A stretch of 64,000 nt of DNA, from assembly GCF_003797775.2 (NCBI RefSeq), contig NZ_CP060725.1, forward strand, positions 3,528,001-3,592,000, in the 5' to 3' direction. Below the pieces are notes generated by a model. That model ran no database searches. It had not been told where the DNA came from and saw only the letters and a list, made by a program, of their open reading frames with translations. This document shows, in pieces, positions 41,585 through 50,078 of the stretch (the first letter of the stretch is position 1; every line of letters starts with the position of its first letter). The stretch comes from Sphingopyxis sp. OPL5. GTDB taxonomy: Bacteria > Pseudomonadota > Alphaproteobacteria > Sphingomonadales > Sphingomonadaceae. Position numbers and translations under genes: made by a program.

Positions 41585-42523
41585 ATGCGCGCATTCATCT
41601 TTCCGGGTCAGGGCAGCCAGGCGGTCGGCATGGGCAAGGCCTTGTCCGACGCGTCGCCGGTCGCGCGCGAGGTGTTCCAGGAGGTCGACGACGCGCTCGG
41701 CCAGAAACTGTTCCAGCTGATGACCGAGGGCCCCGAGGACCAGCTGGTCCTTACCGAAAATGCCCAGCCCGCGATCATGGCGAACGCCATCGCGACGCTG
41801 CGCGTGCTCGAAAAGGAAGGCGGCGTCACGCTGTCGGCCAAGGCCGATTATGTCGCGGGGCACAGCCTCGGCGAATATAGCGCGCTCTGCGCCGCGGGCG
41901 CCTTCGACCTCGCGACCACCGCGCGGCTTTTGAAGACGCGCGGGCAGGCGATGCAGGCGGCGGTGCCCGTCGGCATCGGCGCGATGGCGGCGCTGCTCGG
42001 CGCCGACATCGACACCGCGCAGAAGCTCGCCGACGCCGCCGCCGAGGGCGAGGTCTGCACCGTCGCCAACGACAACGACCCGTCGCAGGTCGTGATTTCG
42101 GGCCATAAGGGTGCGGTCGAGCGCGCGGTCGCGCTGGTCAAGGATTATGGCATCAAGCGCGGGGTGCTGCTTCCCGTCTCGGCGCCCTTCCACTGCCCGC
42201 TGATGCAGCCCGCCGCCGACGCGATGGCCGAAGCGCTCGGCGCCAATCCGCCCGCCGCGCCGTTGGTCCCGGTGGTCGCCAACGTCACCGCCAGCCCGGT
42301 GGGCGACGCCGATACGATCCGCGATCTACTGATCCAACAAGTCACCGGCCGCGTCCGCTGGCGCGAAAGCGTCGGTGCGATGGAGGCTATCGGGGTCGGC
42401 CAGTTCGTCGAATTCGGCGGCAAGGTGCTCGGCCCGATGGTCAAGCGTAGCGCAAGCGGCGAGGTCGAGGTGACGAGCGTGATCTCGATGGACGATATCG
42501 AGGCGCTGCTGAAGACGCTTTGA
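41585..42523 (+). CDS. fabD: Malonyl-CoA:ACP transacylase
   Basis: 312 residues, normal length. FIFPGQGSQAVGMGK opens the protein, the catalytic Ser94 is in AGHSLGEYSA, GQAMQAAVP holds the substrate Arg region (KTRGQAMQ), and SAPFHCPLM carries the catalytic His. The enzyme loads malonyl groups onto ACP for fatty acid synthesis. An AAGGACAGGG site precedes the ATG. Its usual partner fabG is about 2.5 kb further on, with two unrelated genes between. Confidence 0.97.
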   Translation: MRAFIFPGQGSQAVGMGKALSDASPVAREVFQEVDDALGQKLFQLMTEGPEDQLVLTENAQPAIMANAIATLRVLEKEGGVTLSAKADYVAGHSLGEYSALCAAGAFDLATTARLLKTRGQAMQAAVPVGIGAMAALLGADIDTAQKLADAAAEGEVCTVANDNDPSQVVISGHKGAVERAVALVKDYGIKRGVLLPVSAPFHCPLMQPAADAMAEALGANPPAAPLVPVVANVTASPVGDADTIRDLLIQQVTGRVRWRESVGAMEAIGVGQFVEFGGKVLGPMVKRSASGEVEVTSVISMDDIEALLKTL

Positions 42524-42542
42524 CGAAATATCACTTTTCTCT

Positions 42543-42594
42543 ACTAAAGAGATAAGGTATCATAACTCCCTTGGTTCAAGCCGGGGAGAGGGCG
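42543..42594 (+). promoter_or_regulatory. AT-rich leader of the beta-propeller gene
   Basis: The 70 bp after fabD are strikingly AT-rich for this genome. A -10-like TATCAT lies at 42558-42563 and a small inverted repeat TCTCT-N5-AGAGA at about 42538-42552. A GGGGAGAG ribosome binding site precedes the ATG at 42595. No good -35 is paired with the -10. Confidence 0.35.
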
Positions 42595-44547
42595 ATGAGC
42601 GGATTCACACGCATTTGGGCTTTTGGCCAATGGGCGTTCGTTGCGGCGCTCTTTGCGTCGCCCTTGTGGGCCGGCGCGGCGGCGCCGGTCGCGCAGCAGA
42701 TCGCCGCCGCGACGGGCGCGACCAGCAGCATGCGCGCCTTTGCGAGCGAGGCGGAACTAAAGACATTCCTGGACCGAAGAAGAGCCGCTGAGCGGCGCAA
42801 TCCGCCACCACCGATGGACGCATCGGCCGCTTCGGCCGATGCGGCTCCGGCTCCCGCCATGGCCCTCGACGTCGAGGAACCTCCGCCCGCGACCAAAGCC
42901 GCCGAAGGCATCACCAATGTCCAGACCGCCGGGGTCGACGAGGGTGGCATCGTCAAGAAACAGGGCGATTTGCTGATCGTGCTGCGCCGTGGGCGCATCT
43001 TCACGATCGACGCCTCGGGCGGCGGCATGCGACCGATCGCGGCGGTCGATGTCTTTCCGGGCAAGAGCGATGCCGACGGCACCTGGTATGACGAGATGCT
43101 GGTTAGCGACGATACCGTCGTCGTGCTCGGTTACAGCTATGCGCGCAGCGGCACCGAGGTGAACCGCTTCCACCTCTCCGCCGACGGCAAGCTGACGTGG
43201 CGTGACACCCATTATCTGCGTTCGGGCGATTATTATTCGTCGCGCAACTATGCCTCGCGGCTGATCGGCGACAGGCTGATCTTCTATGCGCCGCTGCCGA
43301 CCTATGAGGGGATCGTCGACAGCCTGCCCGCGCTTGCGACGTGGCAGAAGGGCAAGGTCGGCGCCTTCAAGCCGTTCACCGGCGCGCGCGACATTTATAT
43401 GCCGCAGCCGGCATGGGCCGACGACAGGCTCGCCGGCGATGTGCTGCACAGCGTGATGATCTGCGACCTCGGCAGCGACGATATGGATTGCGATGCGACC
43501 AACGTGCTCGGCAGCTGGTCACGCAGCTTCTATGTCTCGCAGAACGCCGTCTATGTCTGGGCCGGCATGGGGTCCGAATGGAGCAGCGATCCGGCGGACA
43601 ACCGCGCTATGCTCTATCGCATCCCGCTGGGCGGCGGCGCACCGCAGGCGGTCGAGGTCGCCGGTATGCCGCTCGACCAGTTTTCCTTCCGCGAAGAAAG
43701 CGACGGCGCGCTCAACGTGTTGACGATGGACGAGGGCGGCGGCGATGCGATGTGGCAGGCCGAGGCGAATGACAAGGGCGACATGGCGCTGCTCCACCTT
43801 GCGGCATCGCGCTTTGGCGACGGCGGGGCTAAGGTAAAGCCCGCCGACTTCCGCGCGCTGCCCGGCGTCGAGGGTTGGGAGCGGCAGAACCGCTTCGTCG
43901 GCGACTGGTTGCTCTATGCGGGCGGTCAGATACGCCGCGACCTGCGCAAGGAAGGCGGCGAGCAGGCCGCGCTCTACGCCGTCCCTGTGAAGGGCGGCGA
44001 GGTCGTCCCGCTCGATCCGGGTCATCAGGTCGGGCGGATCGACGTCATGGGCCGCGACGCGATCATCGTCGGCTCGGGCGATGGCGGCGCGCTGACCTTC
44101 ACGACGGTGGCGCTCGACGGGGCGCCGAAGCTCGCGAGCCGCTATGCCTTCCCGGCCGCGGCGGAGGGCGAGAATCGCAGCCACGCCTTTTTCTATCGCC
44201 CCGACCCGGACGGCAACGGCGACGATGGGTTGCTCGGCCTGCCGGTGATGCGCGGCAGCGACGACGGGACGAAGTTCCTCGGCAGCGCGGCGTCGATCCT
44301 CTACCTCCGCCGCGCCGCGCGCGACCTGTCGCTCGCGGGCACGCTCGACGCCCGCCCGGGGCAGGGCGACGATCATTGTCTCGCCTCATGCGTCGACTGG
44401 TACGGCAACGCGCGTCCGGTGTTTTTTGGCGGTCGCATCTTCGCATTGATGGGCTATGAACTTGTCGAAGGCCGCTGGCAGGACGGGAAGATACGCGAAA
44501 CGGCGCGCATCGACTTCACTCCGAGGAAAGGCGGCCGGTCGGGGTAG
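42595..44547 (+). CDS. Secreted beta-propeller domain protein
   Basis: 650 residues from the ATG at 42595. A signal-type hydrophobic N-terminus (WAFVAALFASPLWAGAAA) is followed by a Pro/Ala linker. The segment TNVQTAGVDEGGIVKKQGDLLIV is the opening of the PF09826-like beta-propeller family known from archaea and bacteria. The remaining residues repeat strand patterns such as RIFTIDASG, FHLSADGKLTW and ILYLRRAA. A Cys pair near the end (DDHCLASCVDWYG) could form a disulfide, consistent with export. The function of the family is unknown. It lies between fabD and the GxxExxY gene. Confidence 0.82.
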   Translation: MSGFTRIWAFGQWAFVAALFASPLWAGAAAPVAQQIAAATGATSSMRAFASEAELKTFLDRRRAAERRNPPPPMDASAASADAAPAPAMALDVEEPPPATKAAEGITNVQTAGVDEGGIVKKQGDLLIVLRRGRIFTIDASGGGMRPIAAVDVFPGKSDADGTWYDEMLVSDDTVVVLGYSYARSGTEVNRFHLSADGKLTWRDTHYLRSGDYYSSRNYASRLIGDRLIFYAPLPTYEGIVDSLPALATWQKGKVGAFKPFTGARDIYMPQPAWADDRLAGDVLHSVMICDLGSDDMDCDATNVLGSWSRSFYVSQNAVYVWAGMGSEWSSDPADNRAMLYRIPLGGGAPQAVEVAGMPLDQFSFREESDGALNVLTMDEGGGDAMWQAEANDKGDMALLHLAASRFGDGGAKVKPADFRALPGVEGWERQNRFVGDWLLYAGGQIRRDLRKEGGEQAALYAVPVKGGEVVPLDPGHQVGRIDVMGRDAIIVGSGDGGALTFTTVALDGAPKLASRYAFPAAAEGENRSHAFFYRPDPDGNGDDGLLGLPVMRGSDDGTKFLGSAASILYLRRAARDLSLAGTLDARPGQGDDHCLASCVDWYGNARPVFFGGRIFALMGYELVEGRWQDGKIRETARIDFTPRKGGRSG

Positions 44548-44555
44548 AAGATTTG

Positions 44556-44581
44556 CGCGCAGAGGCGCAGAGGACGCGGAG
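44556..44581. repeat. Left inverted repeat flanking the GxxExxY gene
   Basis: A 26-bp sequence based on a CGCAGAGG-type repeated unit. It is the reverse complement of 44989-45014 at 24 of 26 positions. It starts 8 bp after the stop codon of the beta-propeller gene and ends 12 bp before the GxxExxY start codon. Confidence 0.88.
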
Positions 44582-44593
44582 AGTTGGCTGGGG

Positions 44594-45064
44594 ATGGGCG
44601 AGGCGGCGCTCCATATCGACCAGATATCGCATGACGTGATTGGCGTCGCGATGCGGCTACATAGCGAGATCGGTCCGGGGCTTCTGGAAAGTGTCTATGA
44701 GACGCTCCTTGCCGGTCGCCTGGCCGCCATGGGATACAAGGTTGATCGGCAATGGCCGATCAACGTCGTTTTCGACGGGATCGAATTTCGCGAGGTTGCG
44801 TGCGCCGATCTGGTGATCGACGACCGGCTGGTCGTCGAAATCAAATCCACCGAGAATCTGCATCCGGTGCACGCGAAACAGGTTCTCACATATCTGCGGT
44901 TGATGCATATGCCCGTCGGCCTGCTGATCAATTTTGGCGAGCCGACATTGAAGCAGGGAATTCGCCGCCTCGTAAACGACCATAAAGACTCTGCGTCCTC
45001 TGCGTCTCTGCGCGAAAAAACTGATACACCGACGTCCGGAAAAACCGGACCATTGCAAGGATAG
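44594..45064 (+). CDS. GxxExxY protein (PD-(D/E)XK nuclease-like)
   Basis: 156 residues from the ATG at 44594 (GCTGGGG upstream). The defining motif is GLLESVY (GPGLLESVYETLL). A nuclease-like core follows: ADLVIDDRLVVEIKSTE has the Asp and the E-x-K of the PD-(D/E)XK fold, and HAKQVLTYLRLMHMPVGLLINFGE is the conserved C-terminal part. The last residues (HKDSASSASLREKTD) are encoded by the right-hand inverted repeat. The family is widespread, scattered and uncharacterised. The gene separates fabD and fabG and differs from its neighbours in having repeats at both ends, which suggests arrival as a unit. Confidence 0.88.
   Translation: MGEAALHIDQISHDVIGVAMRLHSEIGPGLLESVYETLLAGRLAAMGYKVDRQWPINVVFDGIEFREVACADLVIDDRLVVEIKSTENLHPVHAKQVLTYLRLMHMPVGLLINFGEPTLKQGIRRLVNDHKDSASSASLREKTDTPTSGKTGPLQG
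44989..45014. repeat. Right inverted repeat inside the 3' end of the GxxExxY gene
   Basis: 26 bp (CTCTGCGTCCTCTGCGTCTC and six more bases), complementary to 44556-44581 at 24 of 26 positions. It encodes the C-terminal Ser/Ala-rich residues of the GxxExxY protein and is followed by AAAAAA. Confidence 0.88.
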
Positions 45065-45070
45065 ATATTG

Positions 45071-45814
45071 ATGTTCGATCTCACCGGCATGACCGCCCTC
45101 GTTACCGGCGCCAGCGGCGGCATCGGTTCGGCCATCGCGCAGGCGCTCGCCGCCCAAGGCGCGCGGCTCGCGGTTTCGGGGTCCAATGCCGACAAGCTGA
45201 ACGCCTTTCGAGACACCCTCGGCGGCGACCATGTCGCGCTGCCGTGCAACCTTGGCGACAGCGCCGCGGTCGATGCGCTGGTCCCTTCGGCGGTCGAGGC
45301 GCTCGGCGGCAAGCTCGATATCCTCGTCAACAATGCCGGGGTGACGCGCGACAATCTGATCATGCGGATGAAGGACGAGGAATGGATGGACGTCATCCGC
45401 ATCAACCTCGAAGCGAATTTCCGCCTCGCGCGCGCGGCGGCCAAGCCGATGATGAAGGCGCGCTTCGGGCGCATCATCTCGATCACCAGCGTCGTCGGCG
45501 CCACCGGCAATCCGGGGCAGGCCAATTATGCGGCGTCGAAGGCCGGCGTCACCGGCATGACCAAGGCGCTGGCGCAGGAACTGGCGAGCCGCGGGGTCAC
45601 AGCGAATTGCGTCGCACCGGGCTTCATCGCCACCGCGATGACCGCCGAACTGCCCGACGCGCAGAAGGACGCGCTCAACACCCGCATACCGGCGGGGCGC
45701 ATGGGCGAGGGCAGCGACATCGCCGCGGCGGTGGTCTATCTGGCCTCGAAAGAGGCGGGCTATGTCACCGGCCAGACGTTGCATGTTAACGGCGGCATGG
45801 CCATGCTGTCCTAG
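45071..45814 (+). CDS. fabG: 3-oxoacyl-ACP reductase
   Basis: 247 residues from the ATG at 45071, preceded by AAGGA. The SDR cofactor motif is TGASGGIGSAIAQ; DILVNNAGVTRDNLIMRM and the catalytic SerxTyrxxxLys region (ITSVVGATGNPGQANYAASK) are classical FabG. It reduces 3-oxoacyl-ACP with NADPH in fatty acid elongation. It lies 6 bp after the GxxExxY gene. Downstream, acpP and fabF, the usual followers, are absent from the window. Confidence 0.96.
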   Translation: MFDLTGMTALVTGASGGIGSAIAQALAAQGARLAVSGSNADKLNAFRDTLGGDHVALPCNLGDSAAVDALVPSAVEALGGKLDILVNNAGVTRDNLIMRMKDEEWMDVIRINLEANFRLARAAAKPMMKARFGRIISITSVVGATGNPGQANYAASKAGVTGMTKALAQELASRGVTANCVAPGFIATAMTAELPDAQKDALNTRIPAGRMGEGSDIAAAVVYLASKEAGYVTGQTLHVNGGMAMLS

Positions 45815-45858
45815 GTGACTGTATTGCCGAGGGAAATTCGGGTGGAAGGGACGATCCT

Positions 45859-46398
45859 ATGTTGAAGGGAATCATGGCGGGCGCCTTGCTGGCATGGACC
45901 GCCATGCCTGGCGCCGCAATGGCGCAGGAAGGCGCCAAGTTCGACTGTGTGACGAAGGACGCCAATGCGACGCTGAAGGCGTCGATCGGGGCGGCGATGA
46001 CCGGCGTCGGCGACGATGTGTCGCGCGACGCGCTGTTCAAGCAATTGGCGACGATCACCGACACCTGTGTCGCTCGCCACGGAATCGACGATGCAAACAA
46101 GGCCGACTATTTCGACTACGGCCTCGCGCGGATTTCGCGCGAATGGCTGATCGGCGACCTTGCGCGCAACAGCCTGTCGAACGCGCCGGTCGACAAGGCG
46201 CTTGATTTCGGTCCGAGCGGCACGAATCCGGACCTGTCGGCCGACATGACCGATGACCAGATCATGTCGATCGTCCAGGCCTATATCGACATCGGCGTCG
46301 ACATCGAAAAGGTCGATTCGGGGGTGTGGGAAAAGGTCGGCGCATACGCCGCGGCGACCTCGATCTACTGGAACAAGCGCAAGCTGCTGCCGTTCTGA
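45859..46398 (+). CDS. Secreted hypothetical protein
   Basis: 179 residues. A clear signal peptide (MLKGIMAGALLAWTAMPGAA, cleavage near AMAQ) is followed by a mostly helical soluble domain with two Cys residues (FDCVTKDAN and TDTCVARHG) that may pair in the periplasm. I recognise no family or catalytic motif. It follows fabG by 44 bp and is followed by a strong terminator, so it may be co-transcribed with fabG. Confidence 0.72.
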   Translation: MLKGIMAGALLAWTAMPGAAMAQEGAKFDCVTKDANATLKASIGAAMTGVGDDVSRDALFKQLATITDTCVARHGIDDANKADYFDYGLARISREWLIGDLARNSLSNAPVDKALDFGPSGTNPDLSADMTDDQIMSIVQAYIDIGVDIEKVDSGVWEKVGAYAAATSIYWNKRKLLPF

Positions 46399-46410
46399 TT
46401 GCGGCGATCA

Positions 46411-46439
46411 AGCCTGGTCCAGCCGTACTGGACCAGGCT
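46411..46439. terminator. Bidirectional terminator
   Basis: A perfect 12-bp stem (AGCCTGGTCCAG and its complement) with a 5-nt loop CCGTA lies between the secreted hypothetical gene and the convergent TonB receptor gene. Confidence 0.85.
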
Positions 46440-46459
46440 TTGCCCCGCGGACCCGGAAT

Positions 46460-48538
46460 CTAGAAGCTCGCGCGGGCGGTAATCCGGATATCGCGGCCGG
46501 CGAGCGGCACATAATCCTTGGTGAAGCTGGCGTGACGCCGCGCGTCGACGTCGAAGATATTGTTCGCCGCCAGCGTCAGCGACAGATTCTTCGTCTCGGG
46601 CAGCGGACGCCAGGTCAGCGACGCGTTGACGAGGGTGAAGCCCTTGGTCGGGGTTTCGAAGGTCGCGATGCGGTTCTGGTCGTCGGTCCATTCGACCTCG
46701 GCGCGCGCGTCGATCCGGTCGCCCTGCGCTTCCAGCCCGCCGAGCACGCGCAGCGGCGGGATGCGCGGGACGTTTCCATCGATGCCGGCGCCCTTGATCT
46801 TGGCGCGCGTCATGTCGGCGGTGACGTCGCCGACGATGTTGAAACCGGCGATCTGTGCGATCGGCGCCGCCGCTTCGAACTCGAAGCCGTAGGTGCGCGC
46901 CTTGTCCTGCACGAACTGGAACAGCGGCAGATCGTCTTCGATCAGCCCGGTATCGCTTTCATAGATGAAGCCGTCGAACCAGCTCGCATAGCCGGTGAGC
47001 GCGACCGAATAGCCGTCGCGGTTGAACTTCAGCGACGCTTCGCCGCCCCAGCTCGTTTCCTTGTCGAAATCGGGATTGCCGCGCTCGAAGGTTTGGGTCG
47101 CGGCGTGCGGACCGTCGGACAGCAGTTCCTCGGCCGAGGGCGCGCGTTCGCTGTGCGAGACCGAGATGCTCGCCTTGATCCCGTCGGCGAGGGCATAGCT
47201 GAAACCGCCCGCACCCGAAAAAGCGTTGAACGACCGGTCGTAACCGATGCTGCTCGCCTTGATATTGCTCTTTTCGAACCGCAGCGCGCCCTCGAGCGTC
47301 AGCGGACCCATTTCCTTTTCCTGCAGCGTGAAGGCGGCAAGGCGGGTGGTTTCATTGGGCGGCAAAAAGGCTTCGTCGCCGATCGCCGCGAAGTCGCGGA
47401 AGCTGTACTGCAAGCCGCTCGCGCCGCGCCAGCCGCCGCGGTCGTTCTGCGCCAGTTCGGTGCGGAACTCGATGCCCTTGTTGAGGAAGGTGGTGCCGGG
47501 GACGCCGTCGTCGAATTCGGTGTGGGCGTAATCGCCATAGGCGCCGCGCACGCGCAGTTTCTCGAACAGGCCATCGCCCAGTTCGACCTCGCCGCGCAGG
47601 TCGACGCGATACTGGCGCGACGAGATCGTCGGTTCCTCGCCCAGGTCGGCGCGCGGCGGGATGCCATAGTCGGTTTCGAGATAGCCGAACGACAGGCCGA
47701 GCATGCCGCCGTCGTTGATATAGGCGGCGCCGACCCCCGCGCTCGTGCTCGTGCTCGCGCTGTTCGGGATGCGGCCGCGGCTGTTCGCGGCGCCGGTCAG
47801 CCGCGCGGCCTCGTCGGCATCGCCGTCGGCGGTCGCATCGGCGGCGAGGCCGAGCAGACGCTGGCGCAAAGGCTCGGCATAGATCAGCCCGCCGGCGCGA
47901 ACATCGTTCGAATCGCGATAATTGCCATCGACGTGGAAGACGAGCTGCTTGGTCAGGGCGACGTCGACCGAGGCGCCGACGCTCTTGTCGTCGGCGGCGC
48001 TGCCATAGCTGGCGAGCGCGTCGACGTGAAAGGGCGCTTCGGGAATGCCGCGCGGGATGCGGCGGTCGAAGACGTTGACCGCGCCGCCGATCGCCTGGCT
48101 CGAAAACAGCAGCACCGACGGGCCGCGCAGGATTTCGATGCGTTCGGCGGTCAGCGGATCGATGCTGACGCCATGGTCGGCCGAGGTCGAAGAGGCATCG
48201 ATTGCGCCAAGGCCGTCGACGAGCACGCTGACGCGCTCACCCGAAAAACCGCGCAGCACGGGACGCGAGGCGCCGGGGGAGAAGCTGCTGGCCGACACGC
48301 CGGGCTGGCTGGTCAGGCTGTCGCCGATCTGGCCGCGAATATCCTGCGCCAGCTTTTCGCCCTCCATCACCGACACATTGCCCAATATGTCGAGGCTGCG
48401 CACATAAGGCGCGGTGACGATGATCGGCTGGTCGGTGTGATAATCGTCGTCGCCCGTCTGCGGTCCGGTGTCCTGCGCAAAGGCGGGCGCGGTCAGCATC
48501 AGGGCGAGGGTCGAAGCGGCGGAGCAAAGCAAGCGCAT
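46460..48538 (-). CDS. ZnuD-like TonB-dependent receptor (probable zinc uptake)
   Basis: 692 residues. A signal peptide ends at AFAQ; the plug runs from IIVTAPYVRSLDIL through GVSIDPLTAERIEILRGPSV. The barrel shows segments strikingly like Neisseria ZnuD: SHSERAPSAEELLSDGPHAA, TFERGNPDFDKETSWG and the end NIFDVDARRHASFTKDYVPL. The His-rich zinc loop of neisserial ZnuD is missing here. The assignment rests on recalled similarity and on a candidate Zur box upstream (48581-48598). Zinc is therefore likely but unproven. It is divergent from a cysteine synthase gene. Confidence 0.82.
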   Translation of the reverse strand: MRLLCSAASTLALMLTAPAFAQDTGPQTGDDDYHTDQPIIVTAPYVRSLDILGNVSVMEGEKLAQDIRGQIGDSLTSQPGVSASSFSPGASRPVLRGFSGERVSVLVDGLGAIDASSTSADHGVSIDPLTAERIEILRGPSVLLFSSQAIGGAVNVFDRRIPRGIPEAPFHVDALASYGSAADDKSVGASVDVALTKQLVFHVDGNYRDSNDVRAGGLIYAEPLRQRLLGLAADATADGDADEAARLTGAANSRGRIPNSASTSTSAGVGAAYINDGGMLGLSFGYLETDYGIPPRADLGEEPTISSRQYRVDLRGEVELGDGLFEKLRVRGAYGDYAHTEFDDGVPGTTFLNKGIEFRTELAQNDRGGWRGASGLQYSFRDFAAIGDEAFLPPNETTRLAAFTLQEKEMGPLTLEGALRFEKSNIKASSIGYDRSFNAFSGAGGFSYALADGIKASISVSHSERAPSAEELLSDGPHAATQTFERGNPDFDKETSWGGEASLKFNRDGYSVALTGYASWFDGFIYESDTGLIEDDLPLFQFVQDKARTYGFEFEAAAPIAQIAGFNIVGDVTADMTRAKIKGAGIDGNVPRIPPLRVLGGLEAQGDRIDARAEVEWTDDQNRIATFETPTKGFTLVNASLTWRPLPETKNLSLTLAANNIFDVDARRHASFTKDYVPLAGRDIRITARASF

Positions 48539-48580
48539 GGAGAGGAAATCCTGTTTTCGTTGGCGACTGTGGCGGCGTCA

Positions 48581-48598
48581 GTAATGATATATTGTTAC
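48581..48598. promoter_or_regulatory. Candidate Zur operator
   Basis: GTAATGATATATTGTTAC is an 18-bp imperfect palindrome (7 of 9 base pairs), AT-rich against a GC-rich background. Its left half is close to the Zur-box form GTAATGTTATA. It stands 43 bp before the ZnuD-like start, where it could cover the promoter; the divergent cysteine synthase gene begins 126 bp away. Confidence 0.5.
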
Positions 48599-48723
48599 AG
48601 AGGCAAGGGCCAGTTCCCGCCGTTCGTCGGGACCACGGCGCCGTCCGTCGATGAAGGCCGACCTTCGCCCGGACAAAAGAAGCTGTCTTGCGGGCCGCGG
48701 GACGGCGCCCTAGATCAACGGCC

Positions 48724-49695
48724 ATGACCATTGCGCACACCAGCCTCGAGCTGATCGGCAACACCCCGCTCGTCCTTCTGAAAGGCCCCAGCGCCGCCAC
48801 CGGCTGCGAAATCTGGGGCAAATGCGAATATGCCAACCCCGGTGGATCGGTGAAGGATCGCGCTGCGCTGTACATCGTCCGCGATGCCGAGGCGAACGGC
48901 AGCCTGAAGCCCGGCGGCACGATCGTCGAGGGAACGGCGGGCAACACCGGGATCGGCCTCGCGCTCGTCGCCAATGCGCTCGGCTACAAGACGATCATCG
49001 TCATGCCCGACAATCAGAGCGCCGAGAAGATGGACACCATCCGCGCATTGGGTGCCGAATTGGTGCTCGTGCCGCCCGCGCCCTTCGCGAATCCGGGCCA
49101 TTTCGTCCACACCTCGCGGCGCATCGCTGAGGAAACCGACAATGCGATCTGGGCGAACCAGTTCGACAATATCGCCAACCGCAAGTCGCACATCTTCGGC
49201 ACCGCCGAGGAAATCTGGGACCAGATGGAAGGCCGCATCGACGGTTTCACCTGTGCCGCGGGCACCGGCGGCACGATCGCCGGCACCGGGCTCGGCCTGA
49301 AAGCCAAGGATGAGAAAATCACCATCGCGCTGACCGACCCGCACGGCGCGGGCCTCTATAATTATTACCAGTGCGGCGAACTCAAGCCCGAAGGATCGAG
49401 CGTCGCCGAGGGGATTGGCCAGAACCGGATCACCGGCAATCTCGACGGCGCGCCGATCGACACGCAATTCCGCATCTCGGATGCCGAAGGGCTGGCGGTG
49501 GTGCGCCAGCTGCTCGACGAGGAAGGGCTGTGCCTCGGCCTGTCGTCGGGGATCAACGTCGCGGGCGCGATGGCGCTGGCACGCCAACTTGGCCCCGGCA
49601 AGCGCATTGCAACCATCCTGTGCGACAGCGGGTTTCGCTATCTCTCGACGCTCTACAACCCCGAGTGGCTGGCGAGCAAAGGATTGGCGGCGTGA
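48724..49695 (+). CDS. cysK: Cysteine synthase A (O-acetylserine sulfhydrylase)
   Basis: 323 residues from the ATG at 48724. The PLP Lys is in NPGGSVKDRAAL. The substrate loop reads EGTAGNTGIGLA, with Ala where CysK usually has Ser in TSGNTG. GTGGTIAGTGLGLK is the phosphate-binding loop. It makes cysteine from O-acetylserine and sulfide in the cytoplasm. The variation in the loop leaves room for a related beta-replacement enzyme. The stop overlaps a possible GTG of the next gene. Confidence 0.9.
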   Translation: MTIAHTSLELIGNTPLVLLKGPSAATGCEIWGKCEYANPGGSVKDRAALYIVRDAEANGSLKPGGTIVEGTAGNTGIGLALVANALGYKTIIVMPDNQSAEKMDTIRALGAELVLVPPAPFANPGHFVHTSRRIAEETDNAIWANQFDNIANRKSHIFGTAEEIWDQMEGRIDGFTCAAGTGGTIAGTGLGLKAKDEKITIALTDPHGAGLYNYYQCGELKPEGSSVAEGIGQNRITGNLDGAPIDTQFRISDAEGLAVVRQLLDEEGLCLGLSSGINVAGAMALARQLGPGKRIATILCDSGFRYLSTLYNPEWLASKGLAA

Positions 49696-49697
49696 AC

Positions 49698-50078
49698 ATG
49701 AAAAAGCCCAGGGCCTCGCCCGTATCGCCCGAACCGCTGGGTCCCAATGATTCGATGCGCCGGCTGCAGATCGGCATCGCCGGGGTGATGGCGGTGCTGC
49801 TGCTCGTCGGTCTCGCCGGGCTGATCGGGGATCGGGCGCGCGAACAGGTCGCGAACGATGCCGTGACCGCGAATCCCGCCGCGACCGGCGCGGCCGAAAA
49901 GGGCAGCGGCGCCCCGCTCGAAGAACTGGGCGTCCAGCCGGTGACGCCGACGGCCGACGCCGCAAAGGCGGCCCCGTCTGCGGCCAAGGCCGCACCCTTG
50001 CCGCCCGCGACGGCAAAGGTTCCCGACCTCGAACCCGATCCCGAACTGCAGCGCGCACGGAACAAATCGGCACAGTGA
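49698..50078 (+). CDS. Single-pass membrane protein of unknown function
   Basis: 126 residues from the ATG at 49698; a GTG at 49692 overlapping the cysK stop is an alternative. One membrane helix (LQIGIAGVMAVLLLVGLAGLI, residues about 23-43) follows a cytoplasmic N-terminus. The remainder is an Ala/Pro-rich, low-complexity extracytoplasmic tail ending PDLEPDPELQRARNKSAQ. No family recognised. The stop overlaps the next gene by GTGA, so the two are a coupled pair downstream of cysK. Confidence 0.7.
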   Translation: MKKPRASPVSPEPLGPNDSMRRLQIGIAGVMAVLLLVGLAGLIGDRAREQVANDAVTANPAATGAAEKGSGAPLEELGVQPVTPTADAAKAAPSAAKAAPLPPATAKVPDLEPDPELQRARNKSAQ

